In this document: one piece after another, positions 41,290-48,715 of the stretch
How the letters are laid out: each line of letters begins with the position of its first letter
Numbering within the stretch: position 1 is the first letter of the stretch
Notes under the pieces: generated by a model
Told to the model about the DNA's origin: nothing
The model's database searches: none
What the model saw: only the letters and a program-made list of their open reading frames with translations
Position numbers and translations under genes: made by a program
Assembly (NCBI GenBank): GCA_963706605.1
Contig: OY970165.1
Span: 992,001-1,056,000, forward strand
Reading direction: 5' to 3'
DNA from: VRUE01 sp963706605
Lineage (GTDB): Bacteria > Actinomycetota > Thermoleophilia > Solirubrobacterales > 70-9
Length of the DNA: 64,000 bases

Positions 41290-42753
41290 ATGCCCAACTC
41301 CGATCCGCTGATCATCGTCTCCAACCGCGGGCCGGCCCAATTCGAGCGCGATGAGGCCGACGAGCGCACCGTGCGGCGGGGCGGCGGAGGACTGGTGACG
41401 GCGCTCTCCGGCCTCGTCTCCCACCGCGAAGCGCTCTGGATCGCATCGGCGATGACCGACGAGGACGTCGCGGTCTCCGAGGAGCGCGGCGGCCCGGTCG
41501 AGCTGTCGATCGACGGGATCGAGTACCGGGTGCTGTTGGTCGGCAGCGACGCCGTGGCCTACGAGCGCTTCTACAACGTGATCGCCAACCCGATCCTCTG
41601 GTTCATCCAGCACTACCTCTGGGACCTCTCCAACGCTCCCGACATCAGCCAGGACGAGCTCGACGCCTGGGACTACGGCTACCAGGCGGTCAACAGCGAC
41701 ATCGCCCGGGCCGTCCTCGGCCAGATCGAGGGTCGTGAGCGACCGCTGGTGATGCTCCACGACTATCACCTCTACACCGCCCCCGGGGTCATACGCACCG
41801 AGCGCCCCGACGCCTTCCTCCACCACTTCGTCCACATCCCCTGGTCACAGCCCGATAGCTGGCGAATCCTCCCCGGGCGGATCCGCGAGGCGATCTTCCG
41901 GGGAATGCTCGCCAACGACATCATCGGCTTCCACACCCACGCCTACTGCCTCAACTTCCTCCGCTGCTGTGACGAACTGCTCGAGGTCGAGGTCGACTAC
42001 GACCGCTGCCTGATCCGCCACGCTGGCGGCCGCACGCTGGCCCGCGCCTATCCGCTCTCGATCGACGCCGAGCGGCTGCGCCGAGCGGCGGAGTCGCCGG
42101 AGGTGGCCGCGGCGGAGCGCGAGGTGCTGGAGCGGCGGCGCGAGCACCTGATCATCCGAGTCGACCGCGCCGACCTCTCCAAGAACGTCCTGCGCGGCTT
42201 CACCGCCTTCGACACCTTCCTCCAACAGCACCCGGAGTTCCGCGAGAAGGTCACCTTCATCGCCCACCTGCAGCCCTCGCGCCAGGACGTGCCCGAGTAC
42301 GCCGAGTACCTGGAGCGGATCGAGGCGCTCGTCGCCGTCGTCAACCACCGCCACGGCACCACCGACTGGATGCCGATCGACCTGAAGATCTACGAGAACT
42401 TCCCCGAGGCGGTCGCTCGCTACAAGCATTTCGATCTGCTGATGGTCAACTCGATCTTCGACGGGATGAACCTGGTCGCGAAGGAGGCGCCGGCGGTCAA
42501 CACCCGCGACGGCGTGCTGATGCTCTCCGAGAACACCGGCTCCCACGAGGAGCTGGCCGACTGTGTGCTCTCCGTCAATCCATTCGACATCCAGGAGCAG
42601 GCCGACGCGATCTACCGGGCGCTGACGATGGAGCCCGAGGAGCGGAAACTGCGGGCGCAGCACCTGAAGGAGATCATCTACTCGCGCAATCCCGGGGACT
42701 GGGTCGACGATCAGCTGCGGGACATCGCGGAGTTGCGCGAGGCTGTGGCGTAG
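41290..42753 (+). CDS. GT20 family glycosyltransferase, trehalose-6-phosphate synthase-like
   Basis: 487 residues from ATG 41290. GT20 features: SNRGPAQF at the N-terminus, RRGGGGLVTAL, MLHDYHLY, FVHIPWSQPD, and a C-terminal DGMNLVAKE with D391 and E399. The phosphate/UDP-binding pair is conserved as R293 and K298, but in an unusual setting (RVDRADLSKN rather than the RLDYSKG of E. coli OtsA). This variant is seen in a separate actinobacterial clade and may not use glucose-6-phosphate. No otsB phosphatase lies in the window, and the neighbour is TreT. Classic OtsA activity is likely but not certain. Confidence 0.82.
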   Translation: MPNSDPLIIVSNRGPAQFERDEADERTVRRGGGGLVTALSGLVSHREALWIASAMTDEDVAVSEERGGPVELSIDGIEYRVLLVGSDAVAYERFYNVIANPILWFIQHYLWDLSNAPDISQDELDAWDYGYQAVNSDIARAVLGQIEGRERPLVMLHDYHLYTAPGVIRTERPDAFLHHFVHIPWSQPDSWRILPGRIREAIFRGMLANDIIGFHTHAYCLNFLRCCDELLEVEVDYDRCLIRHAGGRTLARAYPLSIDAERLRRAAESPEVAAAEREVLERRREHLIIRVDRADLSKNVLRGFTAFDTFLQQHPEFREKVTFIAHLQPSRQDVPEYAEYLERIEALVAVVNHRHGTTDWMPIDLKIYENFPEAVARYKHFDLLMVNSIFDGMNLVAKEAPAVNTRDGVLMLSENTGSHEELADCVLSVNPFDIQEQADAIYRALTMEPEERKLRAQHLKEIIYSRNPGDWVDDQLRDIAELREAVA

Positions 42754-42880
42754 AGGAGCCGGTAGCAGCCCCGCTGGAGCCTATGTTCGCTTCGCTCACT
42801 ATGTTGGAGCGGCTTCGCCGCTAGGAACACTCTGCGGAGCCGCTTCGCGAGGCTCCATCGGAACTACTACCGGCTCCTCT
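42752..42880. repeat. Structured palindromic element after the GT20 gene
   Basis: Outer 14-bp perfect stem AGAGGAGCCGGTAG (42752-42765) with CTACCGGCTCCTCT (42867-42880); it includes the last two bases of the GT20 stop codon. The interior holds GGAGCC/GGCTCC (42776-42781 with 42850-42855) and the tight hairpin GCGGCTTCGCCGC, plus the phrase CTTCGCTCACTATGTTGG. No T-tract follows. The gap to the next gene (42881-42926) holds nothing else recognisable. Confidence 0.85.
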
Positions 42881-42926
42881 TCTCGAAAGCTGGGGAGAAC
42901 TCCGCGAGCTGAATGCTTAGGGAGGC

Positions 42927-43349
42927 ATGGGATTGCGGGTTCGGTGGCAGCTTGTGGCCAAAGGAGCTGTCGTCGTTGTCGCCGGCTTCGTTGTGCTGCA
43001 GCTCATTCCAGCTCTTCTGAAGCCGCCGGCTCCCGAGCCACTGCCGGCTGACGTGGGCTTGCCGCAAGCGCCTACGAAGCCGTTGGAGCTGAAGCAACGT
43101 CAGCCACAGCGGCATCTCGGGCGGGTGGTGCATGGTGGGGGTGTCCCGCTGCAGGCGGAGCCTTCGGAGGGCGAGGCTTCATCCCGAAAGTTGCAATGTC
43201 CCTGTGCCCGGAGAAGGTCGCAGCCCAAGCGGGGCACCCCCACCATGCAACAGGACCCGCCCGCCACCACGCCCGTCCCTGTCGCTCCACCGCCACCACC
43301 CGCATCCGCACCTCCGAGCGACGGGTCCGAGGAGTTTGCGCCCCGCTAG
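42927..43349 (+). CDS. Small single-pass membrane protein with repeat-encoded middle section
   Basis: 140 residues. One membrane helix lies at about 11-31 (AKGAVVVVAGFVVLQLIPALL) after a short basic start, followed by a Pro-rich outer stalk (LKPPAPEPLPADVGLPQAP). Residues about 64-113 are encoded by the family C element, read in frame. The last about 27 residues return to a Pro/Ser/Ala-rich stalk (PVPVAPPPPPASAPPSDG). The ends look like one disordered, Pro-rich membrane-anchored protein; the middle looks inserted. It may still be expressed, or it may be a gene altered by the element. No known family. Confidence 0.55.
   Translation: MGLRVRWQLVAKGAVVVVAGFVVLQLIPALLKPPAPEPLPADVGLPQAPTKPLELKQRQPQRHLGRVVHGGGVPLQAEPSEGEASSRKLQCPCARRRSQPKRGTPTMQQDPPATTPVPVAPPPPPASAPPSDGSEEFAPR
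43118..43263. repeat. Structured element, family C copy 2 (inside a coding frame)
   Basis: Same 9-bp base CGGGCGGGT/ACCCGCCCG and same internal loop GG opposite ACAGG as at 30268-30346. A 15-bp perfect stem TGCATGGTGGGGGTG/CACCCCCACCATGCA with a different sequence follows, then one mismatch and 6 more pairs (CCCGCT/AGCGGG). The interior of about 75 bases (43151-43227) is larger than in copy 1. Confidence 0.92.
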
Positions 43350-43350
43350 C

Positions 43351-43356
43351 TATAGT
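43351..43356 (+). promoter_or_regulatory. -10-like TATAGT immediately before rpsF
   Basis: TATAGT ends 11 bases before the presumed TTG start of rpsF and begins just after the stop of the upstream small gene. A start point about 7 bases downstream would leave a leader of four or five bases, so the rpsF message may be leaderless. No good -35 match was seen. Confidence 0.4.
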
Positions 43357-43367
43357 CCGACGCCGTT

Positions 43368-43931
43368 TTGGCGGCACCACGCGAATACGAGCTGGTCCTG
43401 ATGCTTGACCCCGGGCGGGACGCGCCGGGGCGGGATGCTGCCGCCAACGAGGTGAAGGGGCAGATCGAGGCCGGCGGAACGCTGAAGCACGAGAACAACT
43501 GGGGCCTGCGCAAGCTGGCCTACGAGATCACCCAGCGCAACGAGGCCGACTACCGCTGGTACCGCTTCGAGGCGCCGACCGAGCTGCTCGAGCAACTCGA
43601 CCACAACCTGAAGATCGCCGACGGGGTGCTTCGCTTCCGCATCTTCAAAGTCGACCCCGACGCGCCGGTGATGGTCCCGCCGGCGACCAGTTCTCCCGGA
43701 CCCGCCGCGTCGCGCGAGCGGCCCGCCGAAGCTGCTCCCCAGCCGCCGGCCGAGGCGTCACCCGAGGCCGCTGCGACCGAGGCGACCGAGCCCGCCGCAC
43801 CTGCCGCTGTCGCCGAGCCCCCGGTCGAGGCAGCGCCCGCACCCGAGACTTCCGAGCCGGCCGAGCAGGCTGAGACTCCCGAGCCCCCGGCCGAGAGCGC
43901 CGAGGGCGAAGCCGCCGACTCCGGCGAGTAA
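43368..43931 (+). CDS. rpsF: Ribosomal protein bS6 with long acidic C-terminal extension
   Basis: 187 residues against about 95-105 for ordinary bS6. The S6 fold occupies residues 1 to about 102: YELVLMLDPGRD, GTLKHENNWGLRKLAYEI, YRWYRFEAP, LDHNLKIADGVLRFRIFKVD. The remaining about 85 residues are almost only Pro, Ala, Glu, Ser and Thr, strongly acidic and probably disordered. The start appears to be TTG (APREYELV follows as in other S6 proteins), with no clear ribosome site upstream. It heads the standard rpsF-ssb-rpsR-rplI set. It binds 16S rRNA in the 30S platform with bS18. Confidence 0.93.
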   Translation: MAAPREYELVLMLDPGRDAPGRDAAANEVKGQIEAGGTLKHENNWGLRKLAYEITQRNEADYRWYRFEAPTELLEQLDHNLKIADGVLRFRIFKVDPDAPVMVPPATSSPGPAASRERPAEAAPQPPAEASPEAAATEATEPAAPAAVAEPPVEAAPAPETSEPAEQAETPEPPAESAEGEAADSGE

Positions 43932-44032
43932 CCCGCTCTCTTTTCGCGCAGATTCCGGCTTCGAGGGGGAGAGTTGCGCCGCCTGCGCTCTTAGACTGGT
44001 GTCTCGACAAAGCGATCTGAGGAGTGAGAGCC

Positions 44033-44497
44033 GTGGCGGCTTCGAACATCAACGTGGTGGTCATTACCGGGAATCTGACCAAGGACCCAGAACTGCGCAG
44101 CACCGGGGGAGGAACGTCGGTCTGCGAGCTGCGGGTGGCGGTCAACAGCCGCCGGAAAGAAGGGCAGGACTGGGTCGACAAGCCCAACTACTTCAACGTC
44201 GTCGTCTTCGGTGCGCAGGGCGAGAACTGCGCCAACTACCTCTCGAAGGGTCGACCGGTGGCGGTTGAAGGCCGCCTCGACTGGCGCGAGTGGGAGGCCA
44301 AAGACGGCAGCGGCAAACGCCAAGCCGTGCAGATCGTCGCCAACTCTGTCCAGTTCCTCGGCTCGCGTGACGGCGCGGCCGGCGGCAACGGCAACGGCTT
44401 CACGCCCCAGAGCGATACCCCCGCCGACACCTCGGACTACGAGGGTGCGCCGGCGGGTGGCGGTGGCGGCGGGTCGGACGACGATATTCCGTTCTGA
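44033..44497 (+). CDS. ssb: Single-stranded DNA-binding protein
   Basis: 154 residues. The OB-fold covers about 1-110: INVVVITGNLTKDPELRST, VCELRVAVNSR, YFNVVVFGAQGENCANYLSKGRPVAVEGRL. A Gly/Asn-rich linker ends in the universal acidic tip DDDIPF that recruits repair and replication proteins. GTG 44033 is preferred to GTG 44024 because AGGAG at 44020-44024 has correct spacing only for the later one. It binds single-stranded DNA at forks. A 10-bp hairpin spans its stop codon. Confidence 0.96.
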   Translation: MAASNINVVVITGNLTKDPELRSTGGGTSVCELRVAVNSRRKEGQDWVDKPNYFNVVVFGAQGENCANYLSKGRPVAVEGRLDWREWEAKDGSGKRQAVQIVANSVQFLGSRDGAAGGNGNGFTPQSDTPADTSDYEGAPAGGGGGGSDDDIPF

Positions 44498-44518
44498 GAG
44501 CGCTCCAGGCGCTCTCAG
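44494..44518 (+). other. Hairpin spanning the ssb stop codon
   Basis: CTGAGAGCGC, loop TCCAG, GCGCTCTCAG: a 10-bp perfect stem that includes the ssb TGA. It is followed by no T-tract. It may act as a processing or attenuation site between ssb and rpsR, or it may be a simple mRNA stabiliser. Confidence 0.6.
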
Positions 44519-44548
44519 TAGCGGGTCTGTAGGATCCCGGCTCGCTAT

Positions 44549-44818
44549 ATGGCCAGACCAAGAGAGAACGGGAATACGGCGGGACCACGGCGCGGTCGGC
44601 GTGGGGCGGAGCGTGTGCGTCCCCGCAAATACACCCGGATCAACTCTGACGCGGTCGACTACAAGGACCTCAACCTGCTGCGTCGCTTTCTCTCCGACAA
44701 GGGGAAGACGCGCGGTCGGCGCGTCACCGGACTCTCCCGCAAGCACCAGCGGCAGCTCTCGGTAGCAGTGAAGCGGGCGCGCGAGATCGCCCTGCTGCCT
44801 TACGTCGGAGAGCGCTGA
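44549..44818 (+). CDS. rpsR: Ribosomal protein bS18
   Basis: 89 residues. The N-terminal extension is basic and Gly-rich (about 25 residues); the conserved core is RPRKYTRINSDAVDYKDLNLLRRFLSDKGK, then GRRVTGLSRKHQRQLSVAVKRAREIALLPYV. The zinc-binding cysteines of some S18 proteins are not present, so this is the zinc-free form. It works with bS6 in the 30S platform. Its stop overlaps the rplI start (TGATG). Confidence 0.96.
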   Translation: MARPRENGNTAGPRRGRRGAERVRPRKYTRINSDAVDYKDLNLLRRFLSDKGKTRGRRVTGLSRKHQRQLSVAVKRAREIALLPYVGER

Positions 44819-45270
44819 TGGCACAGGCCATCCTCCTCGAGGATGTCGAGAGCCTGGGCCAGCGTGGCGAACCGGTTGACGTCTCGCCGGGCTACCTGCG
44901 CAACTACCTGATCCCCCGCAAGCTGGCCGCACCCGCTACGCCGGGCGCGCTGGAGCAGGCACAACAGCGCCAAGCAGCGACCGAAAAGGTCGAGAGGGCG
45001 CGGGCGGAGCGGGAAGAGCAGGCTGCCTCGCTGCTCTCCAAGACGGTGCTGACGATCCATCAACGCGCTGATGACGGCGGCAAACTGTTCGGATCGGTCG
45101 GCGCCAAGGAGATCACCGACGCGATCCGCGAGGCCCGCGACCTGCGCATCGACCGCCGCAAAGTGCGCCTCGAGCAGCCGATCCGCGAGATCGGCACGCA
45201 CATGGTCGAGATCGAGCTGGCCGACGGCACGGTCGCCACCGTGAAGACGATCGTCGCCGAGGAGAGCTAG
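44818..45270 (+). CDS. rplI: Ribosomal protein bL9
   Basis: 150 residues. N-terminal rRNA-binding domain AILLEDVESLGQRGEPVDVSPGYLRNYLIPRKLA, a central helix (about 40-75) rich in Gln/Ala/Glu/Arg, and a C-terminal domain from LFGSVGAKEITDAI to the VEIELADGTVATVKTIVAEES end. Normal length and domain order. Located in the usual place after rpsR and before the dnaB region. Confidence 0.96.
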   Translation: MAQAILLEDVESLGQRGEPVDVSPGYLRNYLIPRKLAAPATPGALEQAQQRQAATEKVERARAEREEQAASLLSKTVLTIHQRADDGGKLFGSVGAKEITDAIREARDLRIDRRKVRLEQPIREIGTHMVEIELADGTVATVKTIVAEES

Positions 45271-45351
45271 CTGCGAGGTCTGCCGACCCGCCTGACGCGC
45301 CGCGCCAGAGCGAGGACGCGGTTTGGCTGGGCGCGGTCGGAGCGAGCGACG

Positions 45352-45981
45352 GTGGGCCTGGCGGCGGTCGCGCTTGGCGCGGCCGGAACGGTTTTGGCGG
45401 GCCAGTTCGGGAGGATGCTCCGACGCCGCACCCATGACCACGACCACGGTGATCCCCTGGTGGAGGCGGCGCCGGCAGCGGCGCTCGACACCGTCAGCGT
45501 CGCGGTGAGCGGCTATGCGGCGACGCCGCGCAGCGAGACCGTCCTCTTCAACCTGCTCGCGGGCTTTCTCGGCTCCTTCACGCTGGTGCGGATCTCGACC
45601 TGGGGGATCCGCGACCGCTGGTGGCCCTTCCAGAACGTCAGCGTCGGCGGACGCCACATCCACCACTTCGTGCCGGGCATAGTGCTCGCCTTCGCCTCCG
45701 GCACGGCGGCGCTGCTGACCGACAACGACGCGCTGGAGGACCGGCTGGCGATCCCAATGGGGGCGGGCATGGGTCTGACCTTCGACGAGGCGGCGCTGCT
45801 GCTCGACCTGCGCGACGTCTACTGGACCCGCGAGGGCCTGCTCAGCGTCCAGCTCAGCCTCGGCGCAACGGCGATTCTCAGCATCGCGATCCTCACCCAA
45901 CGCATGCTGCGGCGGGGCGAGCACCGGCAGGAGGCAGCAGGTGAGATCCCGCTGCCTGCGCCCGCGGCAGACCTGCGCTAG
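45352..45981 (+). CDS. Conserved membrane protein with HIHHF motif
   Basis: 209 residues starting GTG 45352. There are four membrane segments (about 2-18, 65-85, 105-125, 172-190) and a soluble, His/Asp-rich loop (RTHDHDHGDP) near the start. GGRHIHHFVPGI lies where a helix begins, and GMGLTFDEAALLLDLRDVYWTREG is a loop of similar conservation. The clustered histidines could bind a metal or a cofactor. I do not recognise an enzyme. It follows rplI by 81 bases on the same strand and converges with the coiled-coil gene, sharing its last 4 bases with it. Confidence 0.65.
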   Translation: MGLAAVALGAAGTVLAGQFGRMLRRRTHDHDHGDPLVEAAPAAALDTVSVAVSGYAATPRSETVLFNLLAGFLGSFTLVRISTWGIRDRWWPFQNVSVGGRHIHHFVPGIVLAFASGTAALLTDNDALEDRLAIPMGAGMGLTFDEAALLLDLRDVYWTREGLLSVQLSLGATAILSIAILTQRMLRRGEHRQEAAGEIPLPAPAADLR

Positions 45982-46352
45982 ACCTGGGTCGCCAGAAATC
46001 CGATCAGCGCAGCGAGGGCGATGCCGCAAAACCACAGCATCGTCTGGTAAATCTGAAGCAGTCGGGCGTCCATCGCTTCGAAGCGCTCGTCGATCTTGTC
46101 GAAGCGGCTGTCGATCTTGTCGAAGCGCTCATCCATCCTTTCAAAGCGACCGTCCATCTTTTCGAAGCGCTCGTCGATCTTGTCGAAGCGGCTGTCGATC
46201 TTGTCGAAGCGGCTGTCGACCTTGTCGAAGCGCTTACTCATCGCGCCCCGCACGGCGGTGAATTCGGTCTTCACCTCAACGCGCAAAGCGTCGACCTTCC
46301 CGTTGAGGTCGTCCAGGCGGTCGTCGGTCCAGCTCTCTCTCATCGCCTCCAT
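45978..46352 (-). CDS. Coiled-coil, tail-anchored protein with 7-residue repeats
   Basis: 124 residues. Residues 40-95 are eight 7-residue repeats of the form xRFDKID or xRFEKMD, an almost exact heptad pattern that predicts a long parallel coiled coil. A single membrane segment follows at 104-121 (MLWFCGIALAALIGFLA) and the chain ends ATQV, so it should be anchored by its C-terminus. Similar short proteins occur in phage and in bacterial genomes without assigned function. The start is uncertain: ATG 46352 or ATG 46343. A frame open further upstream runs antisense through dnaB and is not coding. The gene lies against the direction of the ribosomal/replication genes. Confidence 0.65.
   Translation of the reverse strand: MEAMRESWTDDRLDDLNGKVDALRVEVKTEFTAVRGAMSKRFDKVDSRFDKIDSRFDKIDERFEKMDGRFERMDERFDKIDSRFDKIDERFEAMDARLLQIYQTMLWFCGIALAALIGFLATQV
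46068..46235 (-). repeat. 21-base tandem repeats encoding the coiled coil
   Basis: Eight units of 21 bases inside the coiled-coil gene, each carrying TCGAAGCG and TCGATCTTG-like blocks on the plus strand. The units are close enough at DNA level to allow slippage, so repeat number may vary between strains. Confidence 0.8.
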
Positions 46353-46553
46353 GATTGCACCGTAAAGGTTTCGACGTTGCGAGTGGCGCGCCGATTGAAA
46401 ATCTTCTGCCACCGCACTGTCACAGCTCTCGGTCGGGCGCCCAAAGTTTCTTTCCCCGGTGGTTGCAGGGAGGAGGCTCGTGGAACGGCGGTGGCTCTGG
46501 TTTGCTTGGCAATAGGGGCGAATCCGCCGCCCTTGTCCCTTAACTAGACGTAG

Positions 46554-47978
46554 ATGCCGCAGCCTTCCGCCACCCACGTTCCACCCCAGAACATCGAGGC
46601 CGAGGAATCGGTGCTGGGTGCGATGCTGGTCGCCGAGCCGGCGCTGAGCCGCGTCATCGACGAGGTGAAGCTGAACGGCGAGGATTTCTACCTGGAGAAG
46701 CACGGGCTGATCTTCGCCGCCGCCCGCGACCTCTACTCGGCCTCCAAGCCGGTCGACGAGCTGAGCGTCACCGAGGCGCTGGTGCAGCGCAACGAGATCG
46801 ACGGCGCCGGTGGCAAGCACTACGTATCCGAGCTGGCGGCCAAGGTGCCGGCCGCCGGCAACGCCAAGCACTACGCGGAGATCGTCCAGCAGAACTCGCT
46901 GCTGCGCCGCCTGCTCGGCGCCGGCCAGGAGATCCAGGGGTGGGTGCACGAGCGCGATGGCGAACCGCGCGAGCTCTCCGAGCGGGCCGAGAAGCTGCTC
47001 TTCGACGTCGCCCATAAAGAGCAGGCGAGCGACTTCAGACTGCTCTCCGAGATCCTCCACGACGAGGTCGACCGGCTGGAGAAGCTCTCGACCGGGGAGC
47101 TCGAGCTGACCGGCACCCCCTCCGGCTTCCGCGACATCGACGCGATCACGGGTGGCTTCCAGCCCGGCAACCTGATCATCGTCGCCGCGAGGCCCGCGAT
47201 GGGCAAGTCGGCGATCGTCGCCAACATCGCCGAGAACGTAGCCGTGAAACGGCAGATGCCGGTCGCCTTTTTCTCCCTGGAGATGTCCGAGGTGGAGCTG
47301 GCGCAAAGGTTCATCGCCTGCCGGGCGCGGATCTCCGGCGACAAGCTGCGCAAGGGGCAGGTCGCGCAGAAGGACTGGCCGAAGGTGGTGCGGGCCTGCA
47401 ACGAGCTGGAGGAGGCGCCGCTCTGGTTCGACGACTCCTCGGACCTCGGCCTGCTCGACCTGCGCGCCAAGGCCCGGCGACTGCACGCGCAGACGCAGGA
47501 CCAGGGCGGTCTCGGCCTGGTGATCGTCGACTACCTGCAGCTGATGCGCGCCGACGACCCTCGCGCCAACCGAGTCGAGCAGGTCGGCCAGATGAGCCGC
47601 GGACTGAAGATCCTCGCCCGCGAGCTGGAGGTGCCGGTGCTGGCGATCTCGCAGCTCTCCCGCGCCCCGGAGCAGCGCCACCCGCCGAAGCCGATGCTCT
47701 CCGACCTTCGCGAGTCGGGATCGATCGAGCAGGACGCCGACCTGGTCGCCTTCCTCTTCCGCGAGGACTACTACCGCGACCCCGAAGACGAGCCCGACGG
47801 GCTGGCCGACGTGATCATCGCCAAGCATAGGAACGGGCCGATCGGCTCGCCCAAACTCGTCTTCCTCGACCGTTTCCCGAAATTCGCCGACTTCTCCGGC
47901 CACGAGCGGCCGGTCGAACAGCCCGCCGGCGAGGGGCCGCCACTCGAGGATACCGCGAGCGTGGGGCCTGAGTTCTGA
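46554..47978 (+). CDS. dnaB: Replicative DNA helicase DnaB
   Basis: 474 residues. The N-terminal primase-binding domain (about 8-115) begins PPQNIEAEESVLGAML. The RecA-like helicase domain starts near 185, with Walker A AARPAMGKS (K218), a Walker B region VIVDYLQLM, and the arginine-finger/C-terminal segments SGSIEQDADLVAFLFR and AKHRNGPIG. It unwinds DNA at the replication fork as a hexamer. No intein is present. The stop overlaps the start of the loader gene (TGATG), which fits their joint role. Confidence 0.97.
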   Translation: MPQPSATHVPPQNIEAEESVLGAMLVAEPALSRVIDEVKLNGEDFYLEKHGLIFAAARDLYSASKPVDELSVTEALVQRNEIDGAGGKHYVSELAAKVPAAGNAKHYAEIVQQNSLLRRLLGAGQEIQGWVHERDGEPRELSERAEKLLFDVAHKEQASDFRLLSEILHDEVDRLEKLSTGELELTGTPSGFRDIDAITGGFQPGNLIIVAARPAMGKSAIVANIAENVAVKRQMPVAFFSLEMSEVELAQRFIACRARISGDKLRKGQVAQKDWPKVVRACNELEEAPLWFDDSSDLGLLDLRAKARRLHAQTQDQGGLGLVIVDYLQLMRADDPRANRVEQVGQMSRGLKILARELEVPVLAISQLSRAPEQRHPPKPMLSDLRESGSIEQDADLVAFLFREDYYRDPEDEPDGLADVIIAKHRNGPIGSPKLVFLDRFPKFADFSGHERPVEQPAGEGPPLEDTASVGPEF

Positions 47979-48712
47979 TGCCGGCGATCCCACGGAGCGA
48001 ACCGTTCGCAGAACAGGCCTGCCCGCTTGGAGTCTGCGACGGATCCGGCTGGATCCTCGGCCCAGAGGACGTGGCGCGACCCTGCGAGTGCCGCGAGCAG
48101 AGGCTGAAGCGAGGGCGCGTCCGCGGGGTCACCTCGGTCATCCCGCCGCGTTACCGCGGCGTCTCCTTCGACCGGCCACCGGTGAGTGACATGGCGCGCC
48201 ATGTCGAGACGAGGGAGGCTGTCGGAAGGGCTCACACATTCATCGACCGCCTGGATTCAAACCTGAACGAGGGCCGCGGAATCTGGCTCTTCGGGGATAC
48301 CGGCACGGGCAAGACGACTCTCGCGATGCTGATCTCGAAGGAAGCGCTGGAGAAGGGGCACTCGGTAGCGATCTACTCCCTGCCCAAGCTGCTCGCCCGT
48401 ATCCGTCGGACCTACAGCGGGGAGCCCGGAGAGGATTCGTACAGCGCCTTCTTCAAGCGGCTCACGGCCGTCGATCTGCTCCACATCGATGACTTCGGTG
48501 CCGAGAAACGCTCCGACTGGGTACTGGAGCAGCTGTACGCGCTCGTCAACGAGCGCTATGAAGACGAGCGTTCGATCATGCTGACGACCAACCTCACCGT
48601 GGATAAGCTCGAAGAGCAGATTGGCCGTCGTACGGTTTCTCGTCTGACTGAGACCTGCGAGCAAGTTCCGCTGTTCGGGACGGATCGCCGACTCGAGAAA
48701 GCGCCCTACTAG
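47978..48712 (+). CDS. DnaC/IstB-type AAA+ helicase loader
   Basis: 244 residues. The N-terminus carries a cysteine group (CPLGVCDGSGW, then RPCECREQ) resembling the zinc-bearing N-terminal part of DnaI/DnaC loaders. The AAA+ core has Walker A GDTGTGKTT (K112), Walker B LLHIDDFGAE, sensor 1 IMLTTN and a late RxxSRL-type arginine segment. Its coupling to dnaB supports a role in loading the helicase at origins. The short IstB-type transposition ATPases share the core, but no transposase is nearby. Followed by structured element family D copy 2. Confidence 0.9.
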   Translation: MPAIPRSEPFAEQACPLGVCDGSGWILGPEDVARPCECREQRLKRGRVRGVTSVIPPRYRGVSFDRPPVSDMARHVETREAVGRAHTFIDRLDSNLNEGRGIWLFGDTGTGKTTLAMLISKEALEKGHSVAIYSLPKLLARIRRTYSGEPGEDSYSAFFKRLTAVDLLHIDDFGAEKRSDWVLEQLYALVNERYEDERSIMLTTNLTVDKLEEQIGRRTVSRLTETCEQVPLFGTDRRLEKAPY

Positions 48713-48715
48713 CTC

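Noticed and set aside
46068..46235. CRISPR-like array suggested by regular 21-base repeats
   Set aside because: The units are contiguous with no spacers and encode an in-frame coiled coil. No cas gene is present.
46353..47993. Continuation of the coiled-coil frame through dnaB on the minus strand
   Set aside because: Only the last 124 codons are protein-like; the rest mirrors dnaB, whose helicase motifs are unmistakable.
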